Part shown: positions 26,424-35,890 of the stretch, one piece after another | Layout of the letters: each line of letters opens with the position of its first letter | Numbering within the stretch: the stretch's first letter is position 1 | Source: Cesiribacter sp. SM1 | GTDB taxonomy: Bacteria; Bacteroidota; Bacteroidia; Cytophagales; Cyclobacteriaceae | Length of the DNA: 64,000 bases | Direction: 5' to 3' | Assembly (NCBI RefSeq): GCF_020178975.1 | Contig: NZ_JAHXBU010000043.1 | Coordinates: forward strand, 1-64,000 | Program-made: the position numbers and the translations under genes | Notes under the pieces: model-generated | The model's input: the letters and a program-made list of their open reading frames with translations, nothing else | Told to the model about the DNA's origin: nothing | The model's database searches: none

Positions 26424-26762
26424 CGCTATCGGTGTTTTGTTTTTTTGCTCGGTTGATAGCTCAAAGTTGGGATGACACCCGCACCTTTAAAAACAGATTG
26501 CAACCAACTGCCGCCTGCGTGTAGTGAACTGCAGGATTTGTGCAGCAAAGATGCTCATGAGGATAGAAAACAGCGGCAAAAAGGCCAAAAACGGCTATCA
26601 GGCAGAGATTTAGCCTATTTTACCAGGAGAACAAGAAAGCAGCCAGCAGTTTACTACACAAATTTTACAGTTCACTACAGCTATCGTGCAGCTGGTTACC
26701 TCTTGCTTTTTTTCGCTGCCAAAGCATTGCAATTTTGGATCAGAAATAAAAACACCACAGAT
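26424..26762. other. Divergent spacer between the TonB receptor and SDH-repeat genes
   Basis: An open frame continues upstream of 26763 to 26472, but its 97 residues look noncoding and the signal peptide begins at 26763. Both promoters should lie here. The nearest match on the minus side is CAACTTTG (one change from TAnnTTTG) near 26466. Confidence 0.45.
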
Positions 26763-28223
26763 ATGTACGTACCATTAACATACTACTCCATTACGCTGCG
26801 GCTCCTGCTTAGCATCGTACTTAGCTTTACCCTGTTCGTATCTGCCGTACAGGCACAGCATCAGCATTCCAATGTAAAGGTATACAGCGCCAACAGGGAG
26901 TCTTCTACCCAACTGAAGATCCAGAACGACAATGAAAGCCTGAATGTTGAAATTGACGGCACCATTACCATTGGCCCCGACGACAGGAGTATTTCTGCCA
27001 TTAGTGAGGGTGGCTTTCTGAAAATAAAGAAAACCACCTTTGGCAATACGCGGGAGATCTTTATAAAAAACACGGGGGGCACGCTAAGCCATGAGTATAA
27101 GGAAGGTGGCCGTACAGTACCCTTTGAACCTGCCGGCAAAGCATGGCTGGCCGATATACTGCCGGAGCTGCTGCGCAACACCACCATTGGAGCAGAAAGT
27201 CGTGTAGACCGCTTTTACCAGCGGGGTGGTGTCAGGGCAGTGCTTGTCGAAATGGGCAACATTAAAAGCGATCATGTTAAGGCAAAATATGCCGAGCTGC
27301 TCCTGAAGAAAAACATAAAGGAAAGCGAAGTGCCCTCTGTGATAGAAGCAATTGGCAAACAGGTGGACTCCGACTTTTACCGCTACGAAATCTTTAAAAA
27401 CAACAGCGATAAGCTGCTGGCCAACCAGCAAAACATGGGCCAGTACCTGAATGCCATTAATACGGTACAATCAGATCACTATAAAACAGAGCTTGTAAAA
27501 CTGGCATTTAGCAAAAACCTGCCTGCACAGTATAACAAGCAGGCCCTCCAGCTTATTGGCACCATAAACAGCGACCACTATAAATCTGAGGTACTCAAGC
27601 GGATGGTCAGGAGCAACCAGCTTACCGACGAGCAGCTGGAGTTTTTGCTGGGTAACCTGCTGCAGACCGTTAACTCCGACCACTATCGCACAGAAACCAT
27701 CTCCATGGTGCTAAACACACAAAAGGAACTGAGCCCTGCGGGTGTAACCTATGTGATCAGCAGCATTAACCAGACAGGCTCTGCACACTACGCTACCGAA
27801 AGCCTTAAAAAGCTGATAAAAACACACAAACTAAGCATTAAAAACTACGAAGCCCTCTTTGGTACACTTAACAAGCTGCAGTCAGATCATTACAAATCAG
27901 AATTTATGCGCATGCTGGTAGCCGACCCGGCCTTCGAGGAGCACTTCGACCTGTTTCTGCGCGAAAGCCAGAACATCAGGAGCGACCACAACCGCAGCGA
28001 GGTACTGAGGGCTGCCCTGAACGAAGGCAGTTTAAATGATGACCAGCTGGCAAAACTAGCTGCCAGTGCCAGCACCATACAAAGCGACCACAACAAATCA
28101 GAAGTGCTGCTGCAGGTATGTCATAAGAGCAAGAGCGAGAAAGTAAAGAAAGCGGTACAGGAAGCCGCAAAGTCAATTAATTCCACTTTCAACTACGGCA
28201 ATGTAATGAAGTGTGCCCAGTGA
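26763..28223 (+). CDS. Exported SDH-repeat (helical solenoid-like) protein
   Basis: The start at 26763 is chosen because it begins a signal peptide (YYSITLRLLLSIVLSFTLFVSAVQAQ). The mature protein of about 460 residues has an N-terminal domain of about 130 residues (QLKIQNDNESLNVEIDG) and then nine tandem repeats of 33-36 residues, each opening with a core S-D-H-Y-K-S-E (variants SDHVKAK, SDFYRYE, SAHYATE, SDHNRSE, SDHNKSE) followed by two predicted helices. A tenth, partial repeat ends at a C-terminal Cys. Related SDY-type repeats occur in other bacterial envelope proteins, but no function is established. A LytS/LytTR system begins 76 bp downstream. Confidence 0.8.
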   Translation: MYVPLTYYSITLRLLLSIVLSFTLFVSAVQAQHQHSNVKVYSANRESSTQLKIQNDNESLNVEIDGTITIGPDDRSISAISEGGFLKIKKTTFGNTREIFIKNTGGTLSHEYKEGGRTVPFEPAGKAWLADILPELLRNTTIGAESRVDRFYQRGGVRAVLVEMGNIKSDHVKAKYAELLLKKNIKESEVPSVIEAIGKQVDSDFYRYEIFKNNSDKLLANQQNMGQYLNAINTVQSDHYKTELVKLAFSKNLPAQYNKQALQLIGTINSDHYKSEVLKRMVRSNQLTDEQLEFLLGNLLQTVNSDHYRTETISMVLNTQKELSPAGVTYVISSINQTGSAHYATESLKKLIKTHKLSIKNYEALFGTLNKLQSDHYKSEFMRMLVADPAFEEHFDLFLRESQNIRSDHNRSEVLRAALNEGSLNDDQLAKLAASASTIQSDHNKSEVLLQVCHKSKSEKVKKAVQEAAKSINSTFNYGNVMKCAQ

Positions 28224-28268
28224 TTTACAGTACTAAAATCTCTTCATCTTTATATTTATATTAGCATA

Positions 28269-28292
28269 CGGGAGGGCAATTTTTCCCTCCCG
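28269..28292 (+). promoter_or_regulatory. GC-rich hairpin between the SDH-repeat gene and the kinase gene
   Basis: CGGGAGGG (28269-28276) pairs perfectly with CCCTCCCG (28285-28292) around an AT-rich loop. It lies 7 bp before the ATG at 28299, so it may attenuate or partly end transcription into the sensor operon. Confidence 0.5.
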
Positions 28293-28298
28293 CATCTT

Positions 28299-29375
28299 AT
28301 GCAGCAACTAACGCCTCCCCCCTTTCTCATGAATAAAGCTGCCTCCTTTTTTGCTGTGTTCACCGTTTGCCTTGGGCTGTTCTTCTACCTGTTGTACAGT
28401 TTGGGCGGCAAACTTACCCTGTTTACTGCCCTGGCAGATCAAACTGGGGCTGTATTAGGTGCAGCAGCAGCAGGGAGCCTTCTTTTTCTGCTGGGGTATG
28501 AGGCGCTGATCAGGCGTATAGCCTGGCGGCACTACCCGGGCCTGCGCTTTGCGCTATCCTGTCTCCTGCTCTGGGGGCTGGGGGTAGCTTCTGCATGGCT
28601 GCTTAGCATACTGCTGGAAGAGATAATTACCACAACCGGCCTCTATCAGCCCGATAACCTGAAAATATTCCGCTTAACGGCGGCTATTGTAAGCCTGCTG
28701 CTGAGCTTGCTCTTTACCCTTATTGACTTCTCCTGGTATGCCTATTACCGCTATGCTGCAGAAACCCTTGCCCGCACAAGAGCGCAGCGGCGCCAGAAGG
28801 AGCTGCAGTTTGATGTATTGCGGGCACAGCTAACCCCGCACTACCTTTTTAACTCACTCAACACTGCCTCCAACCTCATTAGTTACGACAGCGCCGGTGC
28901 CGAAATTTACCTGCGCAAGCTGGCCCACAACATTCAGTACCTTATGGCAAAGCCAAATGAAGTGCTAAGCAGCCTGCAACAGGAGCTGGAGGTGGTGGAT
29001 AGCTTTTTTCACCTGATGCAGGTACGCTTTGGCGACAGGATAAGGCTGGAGAAAACTGTGAACCAGAAATGCCTGCAACAGAAAATTCCTGCAATGGCCC
29101 TGCAGTTGCTGGTAGAAAATGCCCTGAAGCACAATGTTGCCAGCACCAGTACACCTGTTGTCATACGCATTGAGGCGCACCCTGAAGGCATTGCAGTAGA
29201 AAACAACATTACACGCCCACCACAGGACCTTAAATCGGGCAAGGTAGGGCTGCGCAACCTGCAGGAGCGCTACCAGCATTTATCAGCCAAAAATGTGGTG
29301 GTAACACAAAACTCCGAAAGTTTTAAGGTGCAGCTGCCCTACATTACCAACAGCAAGAAGGAGGCTTATGTATAG
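28299..29375 (+). CDS. LytS-type membrane sensor histidine kinase (intact)
   Basis: The protein has 358 residues with four membrane helices in the first 150 (about 16-34, 52-67, 84-107, 126-148) and no extra sensor domain. The kinase core has His181 in LTPHYLFNSLN, an N-box LQLLVENALKHN and a G-box VGLRNLQERY, so it should be active. The ATG at 28329 (MNKAASFF) is an alternative start that keeps all helices. It overlaps the next gene by eight bases, and the operon continues with a degenerate kinase and a LytTR regulator. Confidence 0.9.
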   Translation: MQQLTPPPFLMNKAASFFAVFTVCLGLFFYLLYSLGGKLTLFTALADQTGAVLGAAAAGSLLFLLGYEALIRRIAWRHYPGLRFALSCLLLWGLGVASAWLLSILLEEIITTTGLYQPDNLKIFRLTAAIVSLLLSLLFTLIDFSWYAYYRYAAETLARTRAQRRQKELQFDVLRAQLTPHYLFNSLNTASNLISYDSAGAEIYLRKLAHNIQYLMAKPNEVLSSLQQELEVVDSFFHLMQVRFGDRIRLEKTVNQKCLQQKIPAMALQLLVENALKHNVASTSTPVVIRIEAHPEGIAVENNITRPPQDLKSGKVGLRNLQERYQHLSAKNVVVTQNSESFKVQLPYITNSKKEAYV

Positions 29376-30519
29376 TAACCCCGCCACCCGCCCCTTATTT
29401 CGACTGCTGGCCCCCCTGGCTTTTGGTGCCATTGCCTATTTACTGGTGCTGCTGGCATTTGATACCCACAGCCGTGTACTGGAAAACTTCTTTAACGAAG
29501 AGCTGCTCGTATGCATTGGTATGAGCTATGCCGTGCTGGAGGCCAACCGCCTGCTGGCTGTTAGCTTTTCTAAGGTGCGCAAAGACTTCTGGACCAAAAG
29601 CAGCCTAAAGCTGGTGCTGGCCCTGCTGCTTACAGCCCTCATCACCAGCGGGTTATTGATCCTCTACTTTCGCTACCGGCTGGATATGCACTACATCCTT
29701 AGCTTTTATACCGAGCTAAAGGTGTTCAATGGCATATTTCTGTTTATTGCCCTGCTGTACCAGAGCTATTTTCTGGGTTTTGTATGGCTGCACCACCAAT
29801 ACCAGCTAAAGTTTTCTGCCGAAGAAGAAAAGAGCCGGGAGCTGGAGCAGCAGATCTACCAGTTTTGCTATACCATTCATCCAGATTTTCTGTTCTCGGG
29901 CCTGGAGCACGTAATCCTGAAAATAAGGGAAGGGCAAACAGAAGCTGCAGATGCCGGCATAAGCCTGCTTGCCGAGCTCTACCACTATTTTCTGCGCAGG
30001 CAGGAGGAGCTTGTACCACTGGAAGATGAACTGCTTGTAATTGAAAAGCTTCACCAGCTGCTATCCCATTCCGGCAAGTGGCTGGAGCTGAAAACCCATA
30101 TACAGAACCCGGAAAGCATGGTAGTACCGGGCAGCCTGGTGCGCCTTACAGAAGCCATTGCCCAATCGCAGCTAAGCTCCTTTGCGGCCCCGCTGATCAT
30201 AAGCTTTAGGCAGCATGAGGAAGCATTAGTCATCAGCTTTAAGCCTAATTTCTCGCTCGTACACCAGCACGCACTTGAAAATATACTGAAAGCCCTGCAC
30301 CAGCAGTATGCCTGGTTAACAGGCAAAGACCTGCACTGGACGCCCGTACTAATGCATAGTACAGCTGTACCAGTGCCGGCTTCTCCCGAACTGGTACAGG
30401 AAAATACTGCAGACACTCCCTTACATACAACTCCTGGTATACCGGGAGCAGCTGCCGAATACTACCAGATCTCCATCCCTACCCTTAACCTACAGCCACA
30501 TGAAAGTAATCATCATTGA
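29368..30519 (+). CDS. Degenerate LytS-like pseudo-histidine kinase
   Basis: The protein has 383 residues with four membrane helices (about 10-30, 45-62, 80-100, 120-140) followed by a region aligning with the LytS kinase core but lacking its key residues. The phospho-acceptor motif P-H-F-L-F-N reads P-D-F-L-F-S, so Asp173 replaces His. The N-box E-N-A-x-K-H-N reads EAIAQSQ. The G-box is lost (ALENILKALHQQY), and a Pro/Thr-rich insert follows near 340-365. It overlaps genes on both sides, so it is kept in the operon and probably works as a non-catalytic partner or sensor for the neighbouring active kinase. Confidence 0.75.
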   Translation: MYSNPATRPLFRLLAPLAFGAIAYLLVLLAFDTHSRVLENFFNEELLVCIGMSYAVLEANRLLAVSFSKVRKDFWTKSSLKLVLALLLTALITSGLLILYFRYRLDMHYILSFYTELKVFNGIFLFIALLYQSYFLGFVWLHHQYQLKFSAEEEKSRELEQQIYQFCYTIHPDFLFSGLEHVILKIREGQTEAADAGISLLAELYHYFLRRQEELVPLEDELLVIEKLHQLLSHSGKWLELKTHIQNPESMVVPGSLVRLTEAIAQSQLSSFAAPLIISFRQHEEALVISFKPNFSLVHQHALENILKALHQQYAWLTGKDLHWTPVLMHSTAVPVPASPELVQENTADTPLHTTPGIPGAAAEYYQISIPTLNLQPHESNHH

Positions 30520-31264
30520 AGATGAACGCCCCGCATACGAGAAGCTGGTGCATTTTTTAAAGCGCTACAGTGATCAGACCGAAGTGATTGGTGCTGCCCA
30601 GAGTGTGCAGGAGGCAGTTGATGTACTGCAGCAAAAGGGCCAGCAGGCAGACCTGCTGCTGATGGACATACAGCTGGCCGACGGCCTCTCCTTTGCAGCC
30701 CTGGACCAGGTGCCCCTGAAAAAGCCGGTTATCTTTATTACGGCCTATAACCAGTATGCCCTGGAAGCTTTCAGGGCTAATGGCATTGATTACCTCCTGA
30801 AGCCCCTCACCTACGATGCTTTCTCTTCCAGCATCGATAAGCTAAAGCAGCTAAGCGGTACCTTCTCAGATCCGCTGCAGTCTATTCAGGATATCTATAA
30901 AAAGCTTAGCAAGCCCCAGTATAAAGAAAGGTTTCTGGTTAAAATCGGCGACCACATCCACTCCGTGCCAACCGAGCAAATACAGCTGTTTTTTGCCGAA
31001 GGCCGCAATACCTACCTGGTGAACGGGGCCGGCCGCCGCATGATCACAGACTATAAGCTGGAGACTATTGAGGAAATGATATCTCCCGAGCAATTCTTCC
31101 GGGTAAACAGAAGCTACATCATGAGCCTCACCGGCATTAAAGATGTGCTGGTTTACTCCAACAGCCGCCTTAAGATCAACCCATCCTTCGATTTTAAGGA
31201 GGAGATCATTGTAAGCCGCGAAAAAGTAGCACCCTTTAAGGAATGGTTTGGCGGGGGTATATAG
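30500..31264 (+). CDS. LytTR-family response regulator
   Basis: The protein has 254 residues: a receiver domain with acidic residues at 7-8, phospho-acceptor Asp56 (LLLMDIQLADG) and Lys in YLLKP, then a LytTR DNA-binding domain from about 150 with the FFRVNRSYIMSL segment. It starts inside the last codons of the pseudokinase gene, so kinase, pseudokinase and regulator form one coupled operon. Its likely input is the intact kinase at 28299. Targets are unknown; the SDH-repeat gene and the TonB receptor are the nearest candidates. Confidence 0.92.
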   Translation: MKVIIIEDERPAYEKLVHFLKRYSDQTEVIGAAQSVQEAVDVLQQKGQQADLLLMDIQLADGLSFAALDQVPLKKPVIFITAYNQYALEAFRANGIDYLLKPLTYDAFSSSIDKLKQLSGTFSDPLQSIQDIYKKLSKPQYKERFLVKIGDHIHSVPTEQIQLFFAEGRNTYLVNGAGRRMITDYKLETIEEMISPEQFFRVNRSYIMSLTGIKDVLVYSNSRLKINPSFDFKEEIIVSREKVAPFKEWFGGGI

Positions 31265-31470
31265 ACTGGAGCAGCCATAAAGAAAACTCCTTCCTGATCT
31301 TTTATCTATCTGTCTGGATTCGCCAGGCATAAAACAGCTTTGCTGTAAAACCTACCACTAACCTCCTGTAGACCAGTTATAAATAAGCCAGGCAATGCAA
31401 TTGCAACAGGAATAGCCATAACAATTTGGCGTGAAAGAAATTTACTTCTACAGTAAGCTTAATGTAATTC

Positions 31471-32832
31471 ATGCCAACACCTACAAGAAAAATACTCAGA
31501 AGGGTAATTGTTTCGCCTTTTCAGCGCTTCTTACAAACAGAGTCCTCAGGTGGTATTTTACTGATTTTTTTCACTGCCCTTGCCCTGCTGTGGGCAAACT
31601 CTGCCTGGAGTGAGAGCTACATAAATCTCTGGAATACCAAAGTGGGCTTAGCCTGGGGCGACTGGTCGCTGATCAAATACCTGATCCTCTGGGTGAACGA
31701 TGGCCTGATGGCTATTTTCTTCTTCCTGGTAGGTCTGGAGATCAAGCGCGAGGTACTGGTGGGAGAGCTCTCTTCGATGCGCAAAGCCTCCCTGCCTATT
31801 TTTGCTGCTATTGGTGGTATGGTTTTCCCTGCGCTCCTTTTCGTACTCCTGCAATCCGGAAAGCCCGGTGCCGAGGGCTGGGGTATTCCCATGGCTACAG
31901 ACATTGCCTTTTCGCTTGGCATCTTAAGCCTGCTGGGGAAACGGGTACCCCTAAGCATGAAAATCTTTCTTACTGCCTTTGCCATTGTGGATGATATTGG
32001 TGCCGTGCTGGTCATTGCTATCTTCTACAGCGGCGAAATTTACCTGCCAGCCCTTTACATTGCCCTTGGGCTTTTCCTGGTGCTGATTGCCTTCAACATC
32101 TTCAATGTTCGTAAGAAAACACTCTACATGCTGGTTGGGGTGGTGATCTGGTATTTCTTTCTTAAATCCGGCCTGCACCCTACCATAGCCGGTATTATGG
32201 TAGCATTTACTGTACCCATTACCTCTAGAATAAACGCAAGAGATTTTGTAGAGGAGGTAGAAAACGGACTGGTGGTTTTTAAAGAGTTTGAAGATGATCC
32301 GGATGATCATCTGCTCTCTTACGAACAGCTTTCTTCTGCTGAGACCGTAAGGTCTGCTGCCAAAAATGTAGAACCCCCTCTGCAAAAGCTGGAGCACTCG
32401 CTGCATGGGTTTGTTGCCTATTTTGTACTGCCCATTTTTGCCCTGGCCAATGCAGGGGTGGCGCTTGCCGGCGGGGCCGATGCCCTTAGCAGCGCACTTA
32501 CCCTAAACATTGCCCTTGGCCTGCTGGTTGGAAAAACCCTTGGTATAGGCCTCCTCTCCTGGATAAGCGTAAAGATTGGAATCGCCAGCCTGCCCACAGG
32601 TTCAACCTGGGTACAGCTCATGGCACTTGCCCTGCTGGGAGGGGTTGGTTTTACCATGGCTCTTTTTATAGCAAACCTGGCTTTTACAGATCCTGTACTG
32701 CTGAACGAGGCAAAAATGGGCATTCTGATAGGCTCAACCATTGCAGGTATTGGCGGCTATATAATCTTGCGCATGACCCTTCCGGCAGTACCTGATCCGG
32801 CAGCAGATGAAGTAATGGAAGGAAGGCATTAA
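31471..32832 (+). CDS. nhaA: Na+/H+ antiporter NhaA
   Basis: The protein has 453 residues and about twelve membrane helices. It expels Na+ or Li+ in exchange for protons and is used at high salt or alkaline pH. The ion-binding aspartate pair is in FAIVDDIGAVLVIAIFYSG, and the PMATDIAFSLGILSLLG segment is typical. A hydrophilic stretch of about 60 residues between helices (RDFVEEVENGLVVFKEF to LEHSLHG) is longer than in E. coli NhaA but is common in NhaA of other phyla. It is upstream of the Mrp operon on the same strand, with a 187-bp gap. Confidence 0.95.
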   Translation: MPTPTRKILRRVIVSPFQRFLQTESSGGILLIFFTALALLWANSAWSESYINLWNTKVGLAWGDWSLIKYLILWVNDGLMAIFFFLVGLEIKREVLVGELSSMRKASLPIFAAIGGMVFPALLFVLLQSGKPGAEGWGIPMATDIAFSLGILSLLGKRVPLSMKIFLTAFAIVDDIGAVLVIAIFYSGEIYLPALYIALGLFLVLIAFNIFNVRKKTLYMLVGVVIWYFFLKSGLHPTIAGIMVAFTVPITSRINARDFVEEVENGLVVFKEFEDDPDDHLLSYEQLSSAETVRSAAKNVEPPLQKLEHSLHGFVAYFVLPIFALANAGVALAGGADALSSALTLNIALGLLVGKTLGIGLLSWISVKIGIASLPTGSTWVQLMALALLGGVGFTMALFIANLAFTDPVLLNEAKMGILIGSTIAGIGGYIILRMTLPAVPDPAADEVMEGRH

Positions 32833-33019
32833 TTTTTCATATAATAAACAGGAGCACTCTTTTAAGCTAACCTGCCGGATGGGCTTAGGCCTGGCTTGTG
32901 CTCCAACAATACAAAAGATTTTTTACAGTTCAACTGCCTGCCATTGATCCCTGTATGAGGATCAGCTGGGGTACTAAGGAAAGCCCCGAACCCCCTGTAA
33001 GCAGGAACCAGCTACGCTT

Positions 33020-35335
33020 ATGTTAATTGTAGTGCTGCTTGGGTTTATTTTAGCATTTGCCGCCCCCCTGCTGCACCGGGTTGCTGGCAAATATACCTAT
33101 GTGCCTATGGCACTGGCTGCCCTTGCTGCTTTTGTTTACTTCTGCAGCTGTTTGCCAGCCATTCTGGAGGGAGCATTGATCACGCAAACCCAAGCCTGGG
33201 TACCCTCCCTGGCGATAAACCTCGATTTTTACCTGGATGGTCTTAGCCTGCTGTTTGCCCTGCTGATCAGCGGCTTTGGCACCCTGATCATGGTTTATGC
33301 GGGTGGGTATTTGAAAGGTGATCCCCTGCTGGGCCGCTTCTACCTCTACCTGATGCTGTTTATGGTGGCCATGCTGGGGGTAGTAACAGCAGGCAACATC
33401 TTCTCCCTTTTTGTATTCTGGGAGTTAACGAGCCTTAGCTCCTACATGCTCATTGGTTTTAAGCACCAAAAGGAAGAATCGCGAAACGCCGCACTGCAGG
33501 CGCTGCTGATAACAGGTGGTGGCGGACTGGCACTGATGGCTGGCCTGCTCTTGCTGGGCAATGCCAGTGGCAGCTACTCTTTTACTGAACTGTTAAACAG
33601 GGGTGAAATGGTTCGCGCTCACGCCCTTTACCTGCCTGCACTTGTCCTTATTTGCATAGGGGCTTTTACCAAATCTGCCCAGTTTCCCTTTCATTTCTGG
33701 CTGCCCAATGCAATGGCAGCCCCAACACCTGTAAGCGCCTACCTGCACTCGGCAACCATGGTTAAAGCAGGGATTTACCTGCTGGCAAGGCTAACTCCGG
33801 TAATGGGCGGCACAGATGTCTGGCAGTACACCCTCATGCTTGTTGGGGGCAGCACAACAGTACTTGGTGCCTTTCTGGCTGTTCAGCATACCGACCTAAA
33901 GGCAATCCTGGCCTACACCACCATCAGCGCCCTGGGCATGCTGGTAACCATGACAGGCATTGGGTCAGCCCCGGCACTGGAGGCGATGGTTGTATTTCTG
34001 CTGGCACATGCGCTTTACAAAGGTACCCTCTTTATGGTAGCCGGCAATGTAGACCATGCCACCGGCACCCGCGAGATTAACAAGCTGCAGGGCCTTGGAA
34101 AAAAGATGCTGCCAACTGCCCTGGCTGGTGCTCTGGCAGCCTTATCGATGGCAGGCGTGCTACCTTTTTTTGGTTTTATTGGCAAAGAACTACTCTACGA
34201 AGCTGCGCTGGAAGAGAGCACCACCCGTACAGCCATGTTTGCTGTTACTTTCTTCTCCGGGCTTATCTTTGTGGCTGTAGCCCTTGTGGTGGGGTATCGT
34301 ATCTTCTGGCGTAAAACCGGCAGGCAAACACCCCTGGAGCATGGCAACACACCGCTGCTGTACCTACCGCCGCTGATGCTCTCCGGCCTTGGCCTTTTGC
34401 TGGGCCTTATTCCTGCCATGCTGGCCACCCCCATTCTTAGGCGTGCGGCAGAGGCCATGCTTGGTGAGGAGCAGGTTTTTGAGCTTTCGCTCTGGCATGG
34501 CTTTAATATGGTACTGTTCATAAGCCTGCTAACCTTGCTGCTCGGTTATCTGCTCTACCGTTTTACCGACAGGCTTCATGCCTTAGTTCCGCGCCTCTCC
34601 CGCATTTACCGTTTCGGACCCGGCACCTTGTTTTATAAAGCGGTAAAAGCACTGCCTGATGCTGCCGGTGTGTTAACAAGAAGCATTCAAACCGGCTACC
34701 TGCGCAATTACATCACCATCATTATTTTAACGCTGCTGGGTTTTCTGGCTTATGCCCTAATCCCCAACAGCCCTTCGCTGGAGCTGGCGGACCGCCTGCC
34801 CCTGATCATGAACATAAGGGTGTATGAGTTTGTCCTGATTCTGCTCATCATGGCAGCCCTCTATATGCTGCACAACAGCAAGTCAAGGCTTACCTCTATT
34901 GCCATCCTGGGTATTATTGGCTATTCAGTAGCAGTGTTCTTTATTCTCTTTGGCGCGCCCGACATTGCCGCTACCCAGCTCCTCATCGAAACCCTCACGG
35001 TGGTGCTGTTTGTGCTGGTGCTGCACAAGCTCCCTTCTTTCCATAACCTCACTTCTATCCAGACAAAGATAAAATACATTATGGTGTCCCTGCTCTTTGG
35101 CGGCACCATGACCTATGTGCTGCTGCTGGTAAAACAGTTCCCGCTAGACTCCCGCTTAAAAGAATACTTTGGGCAGGCAAGCTACCTGCAGGGCCAGGGC
35201 AGAAATATAGTAAATGTGATTCTGGTAGATTTCCGGGCTATGGATACCCTGGGTGAAATAACCGTGCTGGCAGTGGCAGCCATAGGCATCCTGGCGCTTT
35301 TTAAACTTCAGCTGGATAAGGAGGAAAAACCATGA
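33020..35335 (+). CDS. mrpA: Mrp antiporter subunit A (MrpA/MnhA)
   Basis: The protein has 771 residues and about twenty membrane helices. It is the large proton-translocating subunit of the Mrp Na+/H+ antiporter and is related to complex I NuoL. The core contains the family's Glu in FWELTSLSSYMLIGFKH, the Lys/His region HFWLPNAMAAPTPVSAYLHSATMVKAG, and a C-terminal DUF4040/MrpB-N-like extension (GAPDIAATQLLIETLTVVLFVLVL, about 640-700). The length matches MrpA proteins of about 770-800. It is the first gene of a seven-gene operon; its stop overlaps the mrpB start. Confidence 0.95.
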   Translation: MLIVVLLGFILAFAAPLLHRVAGKYTYVPMALAALAAFVYFCSCLPAILEGALITQTQAWVPSLAINLDFYLDGLSLLFALLISGFGTLIMVYAGGYLKGDPLLGRFYLYLMLFMVAMLGVVTAGNIFSLFVFWELTSLSSYMLIGFKHQKEESRNAALQALLITGGGGLALMAGLLLLGNASGSYSFTELLNRGEMVRAHALYLPALVLICIGAFTKSAQFPFHFWLPNAMAAPTPVSAYLHSATMVKAGIYLLARLTPVMGGTDVWQYTLMLVGGSTTVLGAFLAVQHTDLKAILAYTTISALGMLVTMTGIGSAPALEAMVVFLLAHALYKGTLFMVAGNVDHATGTREINKLQGLGKKMLPTALAGALAALSMAGVLPFFGFIGKELLYEAALEESTTRTAMFAVTFFSGLIFVAVALVVGYRIFWRKTGRQTPLEHGNTPLLYLPPLMLSGLGLLLGLIPAMLATPILRRAAEAMLGEEQVFELSLWHGFNMVLFISLLTLLLGYLLYRFTDRLHALVPRLSRIYRFGPGTLFYKAVKALPDAAGVLTRSIQTGYLRNYITIIILTLLGFLAYALIPNSPSLELADRLPLIMNIRVYEFVLILLIMAALYMLHNSKSRLTSIAILGIIGYSVAVFFILFGAPDIAATQLLIETLTVVLFVLVLHKLPSFHNLTSIQTKIKYIMVSLLFGGTMTYVLLLVKQFPLDSRLKEYFGQASYLQGQGRNIVNVILVDFRAMDTLGEITVLAVAAIGILALFKLQLDKEEKP

Positions 35336-35880
35336 AAACAAGCATACTGGGCACAGCCATACGCTTGCTGGTGCCTGTCTTTCAGCTATTTTCACTCTAC
35401 ATTCTCTTCCGGGGGCACAACCATCCCGGAGGCGGTTTTATTGGCGGGCTTATCGGGTCCATCGGCTACATCTTCTATGCCATGGTCTATGGCCCCAAGG
35501 AGGTAGTACATCTCTTTTTCAATTTCAGCCTGTATGTAGAAGACAGAGCCGACCACCGCAGCCGTACCCAGGCCTACCTGCAAACCCTGAAAAACAACAC
35601 CTGGCAAAGAAAGCAAACAAAACTGCCCAAAGAGGCCCGTAAAGCACGGGAGTACCGGCTGGAACCCATGCACCTCATTGCTACTGGCTTGTTACTGGCG
35701 GTAAGCAGTGGTGTTTTAGGCATGCTTTTCTCCGGCGGGCCCTATATGTCGGCACTCTGGGCAGACTTTTACCTGCCCATCCTGGGCAAGCCAGGCACGC
35801 CTATTCTCTTTGACCTGGGAGTTTACCTGCTGGTGATGGGCGTAGTGCTGAAAATCACCTTTATCATGTCGGAAGATTAA
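35332..35880 (+). CDS. mrpB: Mrp antiporter subunit B (MrpB/MnhB)
   Basis: The protein has 182 residues. The MnhB pattern is present: FQLFSLYILFRGHNHPGGGFIGGLIGSIGY in the first half and LIATGLLLAVSSGVLGMLFSGGPYM and the VYLLVMGVVLKITF helix in the second. Typical MnhB proteins are about 140 residues. Here about 40 extra polar residues (RADHRSRTQAYLQTLKNN to KARKAREYRLE, near 62-102) lie between the second and third helices, forming a basic loop. The gene overlaps mrpA by four bases. Confidence 0.92.
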   Translation: MKTSILGTAIRLLVPVFQLFSLYILFRGHNHPGGGFIGGLIGSIGYIFYAMVYGPKEVVHLFFNFSLYVEDRADHRSRTQAYLQTLKNNTWQRKQTKLPKEARKAREYRLEPMHLIATGLLLAVSSGVLGMLFSGGPYMSALWADFYLPILGKPGTPILFDLGVYLLVMGVVLKITFIMSED

Positions 35881-35890
35881 AGAACAGTAT

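Noticed and set aside
26472-26762. 97-codon N-terminal extension of the SDH-repeat protein
   Set aside because: Composition is unlike the rest of the protein and a complete signal peptide starts at 26763, which would not work internally.
27270-28180. CRISPR-like spacing of repeated DNA in the SDH-repeat gene
   Set aside because: The repetition is at protein level in one reading frame; the DNA units vary at silent sites and are not identical repeats.
32851-32904. GGAGCAC/GTGCTCC inverted repeat between nhaA and mrpA as a terminator
   Set aside because: The arms are only 7 bp with a 40-nt loop and no T tract, too weak to call.
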